Positions 8,185 to 17,627 of a stretch of DNA of 56,407 nucleotides are shown here, piece by piece. The stretch covers positions 1 to 56,407 of the forward strand of contig JAFGEF010000121.1 in NCBI GenBank assembly GCA_016931715.1, in the 5' to 3' direction. The notes beneath the pieces were generated by a model. The model was not told the origin of the DNA and made no database searches. It was given only the letters and a program-made list of their open reading frames with translations. Source of the stretch: Sedimentisphaerales bacterium (GTDB taxonomy: Bacteria; Planctomycetota; Phycisphaerae; Sedimentisphaerales; Anaerobacaceae). Both the position numbers and the translations under genes were made by a program. How positions within the stretch are numbered: position 1 is the stretch's first letter; each line of letters starts with the position of its first letter.

Positions 8185-11100
8185 ATGAATCTTGGACAGG
8201 ATATTATTGTCAAAAAAATAATCAGCCGGCTTAAGGTAAAGTCCGGCAGGAAGGATTGTATAAAAATCGAGGGCACCTGGGGCTCATTTGGTCGATTGCT
8301 CGTTTCATATATATCAAAGCAAACAAAACGCCCTGTTCTGTATGTCTGCCCGCACATTGACGATGCCGATAAGGCTTTTGATGATTTTAATACCTTTGGA
8401 GGCGGCAGAATTGAGCTTCTGAGTGCATGGGAAGGCGAGGAAGATTTGGCGGATGCTACCGATGAAATTCGTGCCGAAAGACTAAGACTTGTTTCAAGAT
8501 TAGGCAAAGCAGAATTTATCATTTCCGCTTCGATACAGGCTCTTTGTCAGCCTGTCCCTAATCCGAAAGAAATTGAAGCAGGCAGCCTGCTTTTACAGAT
8601 TAATAAACAGATTTCACCGGAAAATGTTTTGCAATGGCTGGTTGATAATGGCTTCGAGCGCACAGAAAGAGTAGATTTGCCGGGTCAGTTTGCCCAGAGA
8701 GGCGGAATCATAGATATTTACGCCCCGCTCGCCAATCGAGATATGAACAGCAATACGCCGGAACAGGGCGGGATTGATGCGATAAGAATAGAGTTCTTCG
8801 GCGATACAATAGAAAGTATCCGGCAGATAGACCTCGATACGCAGCGTTCGAGCACACAGATTGAAAATATCAAAATCGTATCTGCAATTTGCGGCTCTGC
8901 CAGTGAACAAAGAGAATTGTTTTTAAATATTCTTCCGGAAGATACGATAATTATTTTTGAAGAGCCGAATGATATCGAGGAAGTCGCGAAAGTATTCTTG
9001 AACCGAGCCGAAAATCCCGACAGGCTCTACAACTGGGAGACAATTTACAACTCTGCCGCTAATTTCACACAGCTCCATGTTTGCAGGTTCGCGACAAGTC
9101 AGCCTGAAGATTTCCTGAAAGTGGATATAAAAAGCGTCCAGCAATATCAGCACAAGACAACTTCAATCTGGGCGGGAAACAAAGCGGCGATTGAAGACTT
9201 AGTGACAGAAGCAAAACAAGGCAAACATGTAATGTTCTATTGCGAAAGCGCCGCCGAGCAAAAACGTGTCACTGAGATTATCAGGGAAATCTGCCAAGAT
9301 ATTCCTGACAGGTTCGAGATGCTGCTGGGATTTATTCATCAGGGCTTTGTTATAAATTCACTTGATACGATTATAATCAGTCATCACGAATTATTCGGGC
9401 AATATACATTACGCCAGAGACGCAGACCCGCCAGGGCAACCATGCCCATTGACAGCCTGAGCGATTTACAGAAAGGCGACTATGTCGTTCACGCCTCCTA
9501 CGGCATAGGAAAATATCTCGGCATAGAAACAATAACAGAAAAAGAAACAGGCACAGAAGGAATAAACGAATATCTAACAATCGAATACGCCGACCATGAA
9601 AAAATACAGGTTTCGGTTCGCAATATCTCGCTGGTACAGAAATTCATCGGCACAAGCCCGACACGCCCTGCGCTGAGCAAGGTCGGCTCGAAAAAATGGC
9701 TCAAACAAAAAGAAAAGGTCGCCCGCTCGATTCAGGACCTCGCCGCTGAATTGCTCGAAGTCCAGGCAAAACGCCAGGCAGGCGGCGGTATCGCATTCGC
9801 AAAAGACTCCAAATGGCAGGTCGAATTCGAGGAATCATTCCCATACCAGGAAACGCCGGACCAGACAATTGCAGTTGACCAAATAAAAACAGATATGCAG
9901 CATCCTGTTGTGATGGACAGGCTGCTCTGCGGCGATGTCGGCTACGGCAAAACCGAGCTTGCCATGCGGGCAGCGTTCAAGGCAGTGGAAAACGGCAAAC
10001 AGGTCGCGGTTCTTACGCCAACAACTGTATTGAGCGTTCAGCACGGCAGAACTTTTACAGAAAGATTCGCGGATTTCCCCGTCTGGATTGAAGTTTTGAA
10101 CAGGTTTAAAACTTCCAAAGAAGCGAAGGAAATCATCTCGCAAACAAGGCAAGGCAAGGTCGATATTCTAATCGGGACACATCGTCTTCTCAGCGGCGAC
10201 ATCGGATTTAAGGACCTTGGCCTTTTAATAATCGATGAAGAGCAGCGATTCGGCGTTGCGCATAAGGAAAAACTGAAAAGACTGCGCGTCAACGTAGATA
10301 TTCTCACTATGACGGCTACACCTATACCAAGAACACTTCATATGTCACTGCTCGGACTTCGCGATATAAGCTCGCTTGGCACGCCGCCATTGGACAGGCG
10401 CAGCATAGTTACCACCGTTACCGCTTATAACAATCAGCTTATTTCCAAATCGATATACAGGGAGCTGAACCGGCAGGGACAGGTCTTTTTCCTGCATAAC
10501 AGAGTACAGAGCATAGATAAGAAAGCATGGGAAATTCAGAAGCTCGTCCCGGATGCGAAAATTGGAATCGCGCATGGCCAGATGACCAAAGCTGAGCTTG
10601 AAAAAGCTATGGTCAATTTTGTAACAGGGAAAATCGATGTGCTCGTTTGCACGACTATCATCGAATCCGGCCTTGATATTCCAAATGCAAATACGATTTT
10701 AATTAACGATGCAGACAGGTTTGGCCTTGCGGAGCTGCACCAGCTTCGGGGAAGAGTAGGAAGATACAAGCATCGCGCTTATGCCTATATGCTTCTGCCA
10801 ATGTCACGCCCAATCACGCCGTTAGCTGCCAAGCGCCTCAAAGCGATTGAGGAATATTCACATCTCGGTGCGGGTTTCAGAATCGCACTTCGCGACCTCG
10901 AAATCAGAGGCGCCGGAAATATCCTCGGACCTGAACAATCGGGACATATCCAGACCGTAGGTTACCAGATGTATTGCGAATTATTGGCAGATGCAGTCAA
11001 AAGAATGAAAAATGAGCCTGTCGAACTGATTCCTCATGCCGTAATTGATTTGGGTTTCGCGACCTACATACCGAAAAATTACATACCGATAGACAGGCAG

Positions 11101-11463
11101 CGAATGGACGCATACCGAAGAATCGCAGTTACGAAAAACAACGATGATTTGCAGCAGATTCGGGACGAGTTTGCGGATGTTTTTGGTCCTGTACCAGATG
11201 AAATTAACATGCTGCTCGAATTAGCTGATTTGCGAATCATGGCAGGCAGGCGAAATATCAAAAGCGTTATTGCATCGGGACTGAACTTGATTTTCTCATT
11301 TGAAAATAATTATACAAAAAACGACCTTAAATTATTTGAAAATGTGTCGGGAAAGATTAGAATACACGATGAGAAAACCATTTTTATACAATTGGCGAAA
11401 AACTACTTCGAGCCGAGAACAATAATTATGGTATTGAGAAAAATTCTGGGAGAGAAAAAATGA
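8185..11463 (+). CDS. mfd: Transcription-repair coupling factor Mfd
   Basis: A 1092-aa ATP-dependent DNA translocase that removes stalled RNA polymerase and recruits nucleotide excision repair. Visible in order: UvrB-like N-terminal domains (about 1-340), RNA-polymerase-interacting CarD-like domain (about 425-495, LQKGDYVVHASYGIGKYLG), Walker A GDVGYGKTE (about 584-592), DEEQ box (about 684-687), motif III TATPIPRTLHMSLLGLRD, motif VI QLRGRVGRYKHRAYAY and the C-terminal TRCF domain (about 940-1090). Length is normal for the family. The stop codon overlaps the start of the next gene (ATGA), so the downstream membrane-protein genes are probably co-transcribed. Confidence 0.97.
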   Translation: MNLGQDIIVKKIISRLKVKSGRKDCIKIEGTWGSFGRLLVSYISKQTKRPVLYVCPHIDDADKAFDDFNTFGGGRIELLSAWEGEEDLADATDEIRAERLRLVSRLGKAEFIISASIQALCQPVPNPKEIEAGSLLLQINKQISPENVLQWLVDNGFERTERVDLPGQFAQRGGIIDIYAPLANRDMNSNTPEQGGIDAIRIEFFGDTIESIRQIDLDTQRSSTQIENIKIVSAICGSASEQRELFLNILPEDTIIIFEEPNDIEEVAKVFLNRAENPDRLYNWETIYNSAANFTQLHVCRFATSQPEDFLKVDIKSVQQYQHKTTSIWAGNKAAIEDLVTEAKQGKHVMFYCESAAEQKRVTEIIREICQDIPDRFEMLLGFIHQGFVINSLDTIIISHHELFGQYTLRQRRRPARATMPIDSLSDLQKGDYVVHASYGIGKYLGIETITEKETGTEGINEYLTIEYADHEKIQVSVRNISLVQKFIGTSPTRPALSKVGSKKWLKQKEKVARSIQDLAAELLEVQAKRQAGGGIAFAKDSKWQVEFEESFPYQETPDQTIAVDQIKTDMQHPVVMDRLLCGDVGYGKTELAMRAAFKAVENGKQVAVLTPTTVLSVQHGRTFTERFADFPVWIEVLNRFKTSKEAKEIISQTRQGKVDILIGTHRLLSGDIGFKDLGLLIIDEEQRFGVAHKEKLKRLRVNVDILTMTATPIPRTLHMSLLGLRDISSLGTPPLDRRSIVTTVTAYNNQLISKSIYRELNRQGQVFFLHNRVQSIDKKAWEIQKLVPDAKIGIAHGQMTKAELEKAMVNFVTGKIDVLVCTTIIESGLDIPNANTILINDADRFGLAELHQLRGRVGRYKHRAYAYMLLPMSRPITPLAAKRLKAIEEYSHLGAGFRIALRDLEIRGAGNILGPEQSGHIQTVGYQMYCELLADAVKRMKNEPVELIPHAVIDLGFATYIPKNYIPIDRQRMDAYRRIAVTKNNDDLQQIRDEFADVFGPVPDEINMLLELADLRIMAGRRNIKSVIASGLNLIFSFENNYTKNDLKLFENVSGKIRIHDEKTIFIQLAKNYFEPRTIIMVLRKILGEKK

Positions 11464-11999
11464 ACGAGGAAAAAAATAAAATACGTTTTTCTAAAAAAAT
11501 ATTTATCATTATCGCATGTTTCATAATTTTCATCTTAATCCAGCAATTTTACTTTTTCCTTCCAGGATTGCATATAAATCGTGTTCCAACTGAAGATATG
11601 GTATGCCGAGCTAACCTCAAGCATTTAGGTCTCGCTTTTTATATGTATGCTCAGAATAATTCTAATTCTTATCCAACACCTGATAAATGGTGCGATTTGA
11701 TTAGGCCTTATCTTCCTCGAGGAGCAGATGATAAAATATTACGCTGTCCTGCTGCGGAAGAAGCCCGTTGCCATTACGCAATGAATCCAGATTGCGAACC
11801 AAATTCCCCACCAGATACGATTTTATTATTTGAAACAAAAAACAGTTACTTGAATTTATTCGGCGGGACGGAACTTCTGTCATTTGATAACCATAAAGAA
11901 AAAATATGCAATGTATTATTCAATGATGGTTCGGTAGAAGGAATTAAAAAAGATGAGATTTCAAATTTAAAGTGGAATGCGAAGGAACCAAATGAGTAG
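11460..11999 (+). CDS. Membrane-anchored H-X9-DG-like protein, paralogue 1
   Basis: A 179-aa protein with one N-terminal membrane segment (about 13-33) and an extracytoplasmic domain shared with the next two genes. Shared elements are a CxxNLK.LG..FYMY start, W C D L, a Cys-Pro, the strictly conserved YAMNP(D/N)CEPNSP, a LLFETK strand and a C-terminal H...LFNDG. The last parts recall the H-X9-DG prepilin-like domain of Planctomycetes, here with one extra residue between H and DG. No prepilin cleavage site is visible. It overlaps the mfd stop by 4 bp. Function unknown. Confidence 0.75.
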   Translation: MNEEKNKIRFSKKIFIIIACFIIFILIQQFYFFLPGLHINRVPTEDMVCRANLKHLGLAFYMYAQNNSNSYPTPDKWCDLIRPYLPRGADDKILRCPAAEEARCHYAMNPDCEPNSPPDTILLFETKNSYLNLFGGTELLSFDNHKEKICNVLFNDGSVEGIKKDEISNLKWNAKEPNE

Positions 12000-12948
12000 A
12001 TTAGAACACACATCTGAAATAGAAAAACCGAATTTCTCAAAATTAGCAATGCTGTCTCTGCTGTTTGGCATTATGGGCATTGCTGTTATTCTCATAAGAG
12101 CGTTTTTTTATCGCCCATGGTGGAGCGAATATATTGCCCGCAATGTCTCTTTCCTGGCCGGGATTTCCGGATTAATTCCTGGATTTGCGGCTCTTGTATC
12201 CATCTCCAGACGTTATGCACGCATAACTTTTTTTATAATATTACCGCTTATCATACTTCAACTGTTTTATTTTTTGCCTCTCAATATTTTTGGAAATGTG
12301 GAAATATACCGTTTGCTTCAATCCTGCAATATCCTGATAAGTCTATTACTGCTTCTAATATTATTCGCCATACCGGCAGTTCCCAAATGGAGATTCAGCC
12401 TGAAAGACCAGATTAAAGACGGAATATTTGCAAATACAGGCATAGCCGCAGGAGCTATGCTGATATTCCTCTGGTGGGCGGAAACCTGTATGCCGCAGTC
12501 AACCGCGTTACGGATGGGATGCGCCGACAATATGGCAAATATATGGAAAACGTTCTCGAAATATTCCAGGGACAATCAGCGAAAATACCCGGAACCTGAA
12601 CAGTGGTGTAACGCGATATTAAAATATGACCAGGTGAAGAAAAATGACTTTTTATGCACGGAAATTAAATATGGATGGAAACGACAGGTATTTTTATGGC
12701 CGGTTCCGAAAAACCACAAATCCTATTATGCAATGAATCCAAACTGCGAGCCGAATTCACCTAAAGATATAGTTCTGCTCTTCGAGACCAAAGGCGGCTG
12801 GAATTTATCAGGCGGTCCGGAACTTCTGACTACTCAAAATCACAGAGGTCAGGGATGTAATATCTTATTCAACGGCGGCTACGTGGATTTTATCAGCACA
12901 AATAAAATCGCCGATTTAAGGTGGAATGCGGAGAAAAAAAATGAGTAA
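11992..12948 (+). CDS. Multi-pass membrane protein with H-X9-DG-like domain, paralogue 2
   Basis: A 318-aa protein with about five membrane helices in the first 165 residues. They include a conserved RPWWSEYIARN motif between helices 1 and 2. The soluble domain (about 170-318) contains SYYAMNPNCEPNSP and LFETKGGWNLSGGPELL and ends H..(10)..GG where paralogue 1 has DG. Start at ATG 11992, overlapping the previous gene by 8 bp (ATGAGTAG) with GAAGGA upstream; the longer frame from 11977 lacks such support. Closest relative is the next gene. Role unknown; exposure of the soluble domain outside the membrane is inferred. Confidence 0.75.
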   Translation: MSRLEHTSEIEKPNFSKLAMLSLLFGIMGIAVILIRAFFYRPWWSEYIARNVSFLAGISGLIPGFAALVSISRRYARITFFIILPLIILQLFYFLPLNIFGNVEIYRLLQSCNILISLLLLLILFAIPAVPKWRFSLKDQIKDGIFANTGIAAGAMLIFLWWAETCMPQSTALRMGCADNMANIWKTFSKYSRDNQRKYPEPEQWCNAILKYDQVKKNDFLCTEIKYGWKRQVFLWPVPKNHKSYYAMNPNCEPNSPKDIVLLFETKGGWNLSGGPELLTTQNHRGQGCNILFNGGYVDFISTNKIADLRWNAEKKNE

Positions 12949-13879
12949 TACAGAAGATATTTCTGAAATCGAAAAGCCAAAGGTTACAGCATTAATAACA
13001 ACTTCAGTTTTAGCGTGTATTTTTGGCATTGCCATTTTAATTATCAGAGCCATTTTTTATCGTTCATGGTGGAGCGAATATGTCGCTCGAAATCTCGGAT
13101 TGCTATTCGGAATGATTGGCCTGATTACGGGGTATTTGGCAGTTAAAAAAATGTATGGCCGTAAAGCATATTTTACATTTGGTATTATTATACTTTTCTT
13201 CTTCTTTCAAATTTTACTCAATTTCATCATCAGTCCCTATGCAAATTCATTTCTTTGGGGATTTATTGGATGGGCCAGTATAGCCTGTTTGGTATTTTTA
13301 CTCATCACCCCTGCCAAAAATAGCATGAATAGATGGGTGTACGGTATTAGAACTGGCAGTTTAAGAAATGACATTTTTATTTATTCAGGAATAGCAATAG
13401 GATTATTTTTTTGCGGTATTTGGTTTTCTGAAACCAGCGGCCCAATACAAACTGAAGTCGGAATGGGATGCGGCTTAAATTTACAAAAACTTGGCAATGC
13501 CATATCAATTTATCAAAAAGACAATCATGGAAAATACCCTGATCCGAATTTATGGTGCGATTTGCTCTTAAAATCCAGGCAAGTTGAAAAAGATGACTTT
13601 ATATGTCCGGAAGTTAAATTCAGGTGGAAGCGACAATTTTTACCTGTCCCAATACCAATAAATCGAAAAAGCTATTACGCAATGAACCCAAACTGCGAAC
13701 CAAATTCTCCGCCGGTCACGGTTCTATTATTCGAGATTAAGGGCGGGTGGAATAAATCCGGCGGGCATGAACTTCTGATAACACAAAACCATTTTGGACT
13801 TTGCCATATTTTGTTCAATAACGGCGATATAAAAAGAATTTATAAGTCAGAAGATATTGCTGCTTTGCAGTGGAAATAA
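12941..13879 (+). CDS. Multi-pass membrane protein with H-X9-DG-like domain, paralogue 3
   Basis: A 312-aa tandem paralogue of the preceding gene. It has the same helix pattern, RSWWSEYVARN motif, SYYAMNPNCEPNSP block, LFEIKGGWNKSGGHELL and C-terminal H-X9-NG. It begins at ATG 12941 in an 8-bp overlap with its neighbour (ATGAGTAA), the same arrangement as the preceding junction. The repeated start context (gene end EKKNE or AKEPNE, then ATGAGTA) suggests recent tandem duplication. Function unknown. Confidence 0.75.
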   Translation: MSNTEDISEIEKPKVTALITTSVLACIFGIAILIIRAIFYRSWWSEYVARNLGLLFGMIGLITGYLAVKKMYGRKAYFTFGIIILFFFFQILLNFIISPYANSFLWGFIGWASIACLVFLLITPAKNSMNRWVYGIRTGSLRNDIFIYSGIAIGLFFCGIWFSETSGPIQTEVGMGCGLNLQKLGNAISIYQKDNHGKYPDPNLWCDLLLKSRQVEKDDFICPEVKFRWKRQFLPVPIPINRKSYYAMNPNCEPNSPPVTVLLFEIKGGWNKSGGHELLITQNHFGLCHILFNNGDIKRIYKSEDIAALQWK

Positions 13880-13983
13880 GGCACTTTGTTCATCAATTAA
13901 GGGAAAGTCCGAAAGTATTTCTATTGAAAATGACGATATATTAAAAGGCACTATTTTTATTTGAGAAATTGAAAGGATTGGAC

Positions 13984-14643
13984 ATGAGTAAAGGATTATG
14001 TATTATTTTATCGCTGATTTTATCGTTCCTGTTAATTGCCGGAACGGGATGCCAGGATTCCGGCAGGTTTGCAGTAGCAGGAAAAGCCGGCACGTTAGGA
14101 CTTGGCGGCGAATTCACTGTCGGGCTGGCAACCGATATCAATGCCCGTGTAGGCTATAACATGCTTGATTATGATTTCGACGAAGAAGAAATCGATGATG
14201 TCGAGTATGACCTCGGGGTGGAACTATCCTCGATAAGCGCACTTCTCGACTGGCATGTTTTCGACAATTCGTTTCATCTGACAGGCGGCTTTATTTCGAT
14301 GGATAACGAAATCGATTTGGACGCCAGTCCTACTGAAAATGTCGAAATCGGCGATACTACATACACTCCGAGCGATATTGGCACTATAACAGGTTCGGCA
14401 GAAATAGATGGCATGTCGCCTTATATCGGTATAGGCTGGGGAAATCCCATACAAAGCAATCGCAGGTGGGGATTTACCCTGGATTTAGGTGTTGCTTTTA
14501 CTGATTCTCCCGACGTATCTCTAAGTTCAACAGGTATAGTTTCTCCTGCCGACCTTGAGAAAGAAAGACAAGAAATAGAAGATGAATTGGATTCTTTCAA
14601 GATATATCCAGTTATCACTTTGGGCTTGTTTTATAGATTTTAA
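13984..14643 (+). CDS. Outer-membrane beta-barrel-like protein
   Basis: A 219-aa exported protein. The hydrophobic signal segment (about 5-24) ends in AGTGCQDS, an imperfect lipobox, so it may be a lipoprotein or a plain secreted barrel. The mature part alternates polar and aromatic strand patterns (LGGEFTVGLA, ARVGYNMLDYDF, ALLDWHVFDNSFHLTGGF, GFTLDLGVAF) and ends in a terminal Phe (TLGLFYRF), a typical barrel signature. Start at ATG 13984 with AAAGGA upstream. Acidic loops (DFDEEEIDDVEYD) suggest ion binding, which is speculative. Confidence 0.7.
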   Translation: MSKGLCIILSLILSFLLIAGTGCQDSGRFAVAGKAGTLGLGGEFTVGLATDINARVGYNMLDYDFDEEEIDDVEYDLGVELSSISALLDWHVFDNSFHLTGGFISMDNEIDLDASPTENVEIGDTTYTPSDIGTITGSAEIDGMSPYIGIGWGNPIQSNRRWGFTLDLGVAFTDSPDVSLSSTGIVSPADLEKERQEIEDELDSFKIYPVITLGLFYRF

Positions 14644-14672
14644 TAATCCAAAGCTTCTCTATCTCAGACAAT

Positions 14673-15098
14673 CTATTTAAGCTTGCCTGCCAGGGCAGAG
14701 CCGAATTCTTTGGCGAGTTTACTGGCGGAATAAAGCTCCTTATTATCGTAAGAAGCCGAAAGCAGGATTTGTCCGTTTGTATCTTTACCTACAACAGATA
14801 CGCTTTCGATGGATTGACTCGTTGAGCTGCCTTTGCCGCGTACCGTCAGGAAGGTGGAACCTGTCATGAAAACAGTTGCAGAATTCTGGTCACAGATTGC
14901 AATCCTTTGTCTTATAAGCTCTTTTTCGAGTGCATCTCTTAAAACCTGTCCGACATGCGGGTCTTCGCTGCTCAGCGGGGCAATATAAACACATTTGTAT
15001 TTAAGCTCCTTAAGCTGTTTGGTACTTACGATGTCGCTATTGCAGCCTGATACAGCCGCTATAACTAACAATCCGAGAAGATAATTGAATCTGTTCAT
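14673..15098 (-). CDS. Small lipoprotein of unknown function
   Basis: A 141-aa protein with a clear lipoprotein signal (LLVIAAVSGC, Cys19) and AAGGAG before ATG 15098. The mature domain alternates helices and strands (KCVYIAPLSSEDPHVGQVL, ATVFMTGSTFLTV, VSVVGKDTNGQILLSASYDN). This resembles small periplasmic domains that follow a lipid anchor in envelope assembly lipoproteins. No family is recognised with certainty. It is convergent with the barrel gene and divergent from the isomerase gene. Confidence 0.75.
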   Translation of the reverse strand: MNRFNYLLGLLVIAAVSGCNSDIVSTKQLKELKYKCVYIAPLSSEDPHVGQVLRDALEKELIRQRIAICDQNSATVFMTGSTFLTVRGKGSSTSQSIESVSVVGKDTNGQILLSASYDNKELYSASKLAKEFGSALAGKLK

Positions 15099-15246
15099 TT
15101 TTTCTCCTTATAGTACTGAAAATCCAATGAGTTCTGCAAAATCCATCTAAAACTAATACATAAATATCATAGATTCTGAAAATTACAATTGTATTTTTTT
15201 GATTTTTATTTAAGATTAGCTCTAAATTTTTGATTGGCTGACTCTT

Positions 15247-16395
15247 ATGTATAAATCTTTTATTTATATAGCTATAATATTACTGACGGCTGGAGGCTGT
15301 AAAAACACTCCTGAGCCTGTTTTGACAAAGAATGAATTGACCCGCGTTTCCAGCGAAGGCAATTACCAGTTTGTCAATTCCAGGGGCGAACCGGTTTTAC
15401 TTGTCTCAGGACAGGAAATTACACCTGAGCAGATAATTAATAAACCTGCAAATTTAGGGAGCCTGCTGATAACACCCGGTGAATATCTGGAGCCTATCGC
15501 ACAGAGCATGGAAATCAGGGATTTTAAAGAGAAAATAAAAGAACCTCTGCAAATAATTGTCTCGGATAAAATATCGGAAATACTTCTTTATAACACCGCA
15601 AAAAAGGAGATTGGAGACACTCTCGACGAATCCCTGGACAAGATGGTGGAAGGCGATATCAGAAAATTTGTTCAGCAATTCGGCGGTGACGAAGCCAAAG
15701 CAGAGGATGCGATCAAAAAGAACTGGCATAATCGAGAAAACTACAAAAAATTATTAAGAACACAAATTCTTACTCAGTGGTATGTAAGCTTACAAAAAAC
15801 CGAAATCGGCTTTATCCCGTATCGGCAGTTAATCAGAAAATACGAAAGCATGAAAGACGAAAATTTCGCGATAACTCCCGAAATAGAATTTCGATCTATT
15901 GATATTCTGCCTGCAAATTTGGAGATAAGCGATCCGAACATGGACCGCCGGAAATATGCTGAAGATTTCGCAAATGAACTTTATACAAAATTAAAATCAG
16001 GTGAAAATTTCGCGGAACTGGCAAAACAATATTCACATGGTCACAGAAAACAATTTGGCGGATTATGGGAGCCGATAAATCCCAATTCTTTAGCCTCACC
16101 CTACGATGCAATAGCAAAAGCGGCTCTGAACATGCAGCCCGGCGAAATATCGCAGCCGATAAAAACAGAGCCATTTATTTTTATTATTAAGCTGGAAAAG
16201 AAAATATCGGCAGGATACGTTCCTTTCGAGGAAGTTCAAAAGCAGGTCAGAGAGGCTGTAATTGAAGAGCAAAACACAAACACGGCTATAAATAAGTTTA
16301 ATGAAAATGTAAATCAGCAGATGGGACGATTCGAGACAAACGCCTTTATTGATTTCTGCCTTGAAAAAATATACAAAGAAAGTAACCAGGAATAA
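15247..16395 (+). CDS. PpiC/SurA-type peptidyl-prolyl isomerase lipoprotein
   Basis: A 382-aa periplasmic folding catalyst. The lipoprotein signal ends LLTAGGC (Cys18). The helical N-terminal chaperone-like part spans about 50-210. The parvulin domain (about 215-320) is seen from EIEFRSIDILP, ELAKQYSHGHRKQFGGLW, ALNMQPGEISQPIKTEPFIFIIKL. It probably helps outer-membrane proteins fold. It is followed after 3 bp by acpS. No clear ribosome-binding site precedes ATG 15247. Confidence 0.88.
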   Translation: MYKSFIYIAIILLTAGGCKNTPEPVLTKNELTRVSSEGNYQFVNSRGEPVLLVSGQEITPEQIINKPANLGSLLITPGEYLEPIAQSMEIRDFKEKIKEPLQIIVSDKISEILLYNTAKKEIGDTLDESLDKMVEGDIRKFVQQFGGDEAKAEDAIKKNWHNRENYKKLLRTQILTQWYVSLQKTEIGFIPYRQLIRKYESMKDENFAITPEIEFRSIDILPANLEISDPNMDRRKYAEDFANELYTKLKSGENFAELAKQYSHGHRKQFGGLWEPINPNSLASPYDAIAKAALNMQPGEISQPIKTEPFIFIIKLEKKISAGYVPFEEVQKQVREAVIEEQNTNTAINKFNENVNQQMGRFETNAFIDFCLEKIYKESNQE

Positions 16396-16398
16396 TTA

Positions 16399-16794
16399 AT
16401 GATTATAGCACATGGCATTGACCTTGTAGATTGTCCCCGTATAGAGGATATGATAAATCGGCATAACGAACGATTTATCAATCGTGTTTTCACACCGGCC
16501 GAGCAGGCTTACGCCGATGCAAACAAGAACCGCATCGAGAAATATGCCGGACGCTTCGCCGCCAAGGAAGCAATTTTGAAACTTGTGGGAACAGGCTGGC
16601 GGGGAAAAATCGCGTGGACGGATATTGAAGTAGTCAACAATATCAGCGGCCAGCCGCAGGTCAGGCTGGATGGTGAACTAAAAAATATCGCTGATAAACT
16701 CGGTATCACACAAATCAGCATCAGCATTACCCACACCGCAAATTTCGCAATAGCCTCAGCCGTCGCACTCACATCCGCAAAAGATGAAGCATAA
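16399..16794 (+). CDS. acpS: Holo-[acyl-carrier-protein] synthase
   Basis: A 131-aa enzyme that moves 4'-phosphopantetheine from CoA to the conserved Ser of acyl carrier protein; the acpP of this window is at 52968-53234. The AcpS signature is complete: GIDLVD with Asp8, RVFTPAEQAYA, and GRFAAKEAILKLVGTG with Glu57. The C-terminus has ISITHTANFAIASAVAL. It starts 3 bp after the isomerase gene with AGGA in the preceding coding end, so the two are co-transcribed. Confidence 0.95.
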   Translation: MIIAHGIDLVDCPRIEDMINRHNERFINRVFTPAEQAYADANKNRIEKYAGRFAAKEAILKLVGTGWRGKIAWTDIEVVNNISGQPQVRLDGELKNIADKLGITQISISITHTANFAIASAVALTSAKDEA

Positions 16795-16898
16795 ACAGAA
16801 TCGGCGGAAAATATGCAATCTTAAAATGACTAAAGAATAAGTGCAGAAACTAAATTGTTAATGATATGAAAAAATGTTCTAAATTGACTCAGGAAGTA

Positions 16899-17294
16899 TT
16901 ATTTCATTAATTCTATAGGTAAGTATCTACTGTAATTTTCAAAGTCTGTATCCGAAGTGAATATTTCAAGATTCTCCATATGTGCAACAGCACAAATCAA
17001 AAAATCAATTGTTGAACCTTGTATGCCTTTGCTTCTGCATATATTACTGAATTCCGCGGCCGCTTCATAATGTTCAGTAACAAGAAGAATGTCCTCAAAA
17101 GCAGAAAGTATTTTTTTCAACTTATGAAACTGCCTGCCATTTGAAATACCGGATAGAATTTCCTGTCTTATGGGTCCTATCATAGATACTCTGTCATCCT
17201 TTATAAGATCCTGTAATTTTTGAATAATTTCAGTATCAGGATTTTTACGACGTAATGCGATGGACCAAATGCAAGTATCGACCAGAACCTTCAT
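16899..17294 (-). CDS. vapC: VapC-like PIN-domain ribonuclease toxin
   Basis: A 131-aa PIN-domain protein. The four acidic active-site positions are visible: Asp6 (VLVDTCIW), Glu45 (IRQEILSG), Asp97 (TIDFLICAVA) and Asp115/117 (FTSDTDFEN). It would cut RNA when released from its antitoxin. It follows the antitoxin gene with a 4-bp ATGA overlap, the standard antitoxin-first layout. All catalytic residues are intact. Confidence 0.9.
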   Translation of the reverse strand: MKVLVDTCIWSIALRRKNPDTEIIQKLQDLIKDDRVSMIGPIRQEILSGISNGRQFHKLKKILSAFEDILLVTEHYEAAAEFSNICRSKGIQGSTIDFLICAVAHMENLEIFTSDTDFENYSRYLPIELMK

Positions 17295-17488
17295 CGACTC
17301 CTTGCTTTCTTGTAATTATAATTATCATCGAAAGTAATCGTACCAAACGATTTGTTAATCCCTAATCGTTTTTTATGTGCAATATATTCTTTCAGGGCGG
17401 CTGTTACGGCCTCCTTTTTAGTTTTATGACATCCGGCCTTCTGAGCCTGAATAATCAATTTATCATCCAATGCCAAATTCGTTGCCAT
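17291..17488 (-). CDS. vapB: VapB-type antitoxin
   Basis: A 65-aa antitoxin of the VapB family (MATNLALDDKLIIQAQKAG, KKEAVTAALKEYI). A ribbon-helix-helix-like DNA-binding start is followed by a toxin-binding tail (KSFGTITFDDNYNYKKARSR). Start at ATG 17488 is supported by AAAGAGGTG upstream; the longer frame to 17539 adds an unrelated hydrophobic piece. It probably represses its own operon. Confidence 0.87.
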   Translation of the reverse strand: MATNLALDDKLIIQAQKAGCHKTKKEAVTAALKEYIAHKKRLGINKSFGTITFDDNYNYKKARSR

Positions 17489-17593
17489 TTTTACACCTCT
17501 TTCTACACATAATATAACACATATTATTGTGTATAGCAAGTAAGTAATATAATTTTTATTACATTAAAATAAGGCTGCATACTATGAATCAGA

Positions 17594-17621
17594 TTGATAA
17601 AAACTGGCAAAAAGATATACT
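17594..17621 (+). promoter_or_regulatory. mnmG promoter, predicted leaderless
   Basis: TTGATA (17594-17599), a 16-bp spacer and TATACT (17616-17621). The -10 box ends 6 nt before ATG 17628, and no ribosome-binding site is present. The geometry is the same as for mfd. Confidence 0.6.
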
Positions 17622-17627
17622 GTACAC

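Noticed and set aside
16899..17488. VapBC locus as part of a defence island
   Set aside because: No restriction, phage-defence or mobile genes lie nearby; it is an isolated toxin-antitoxin pair between housekeeping genes.
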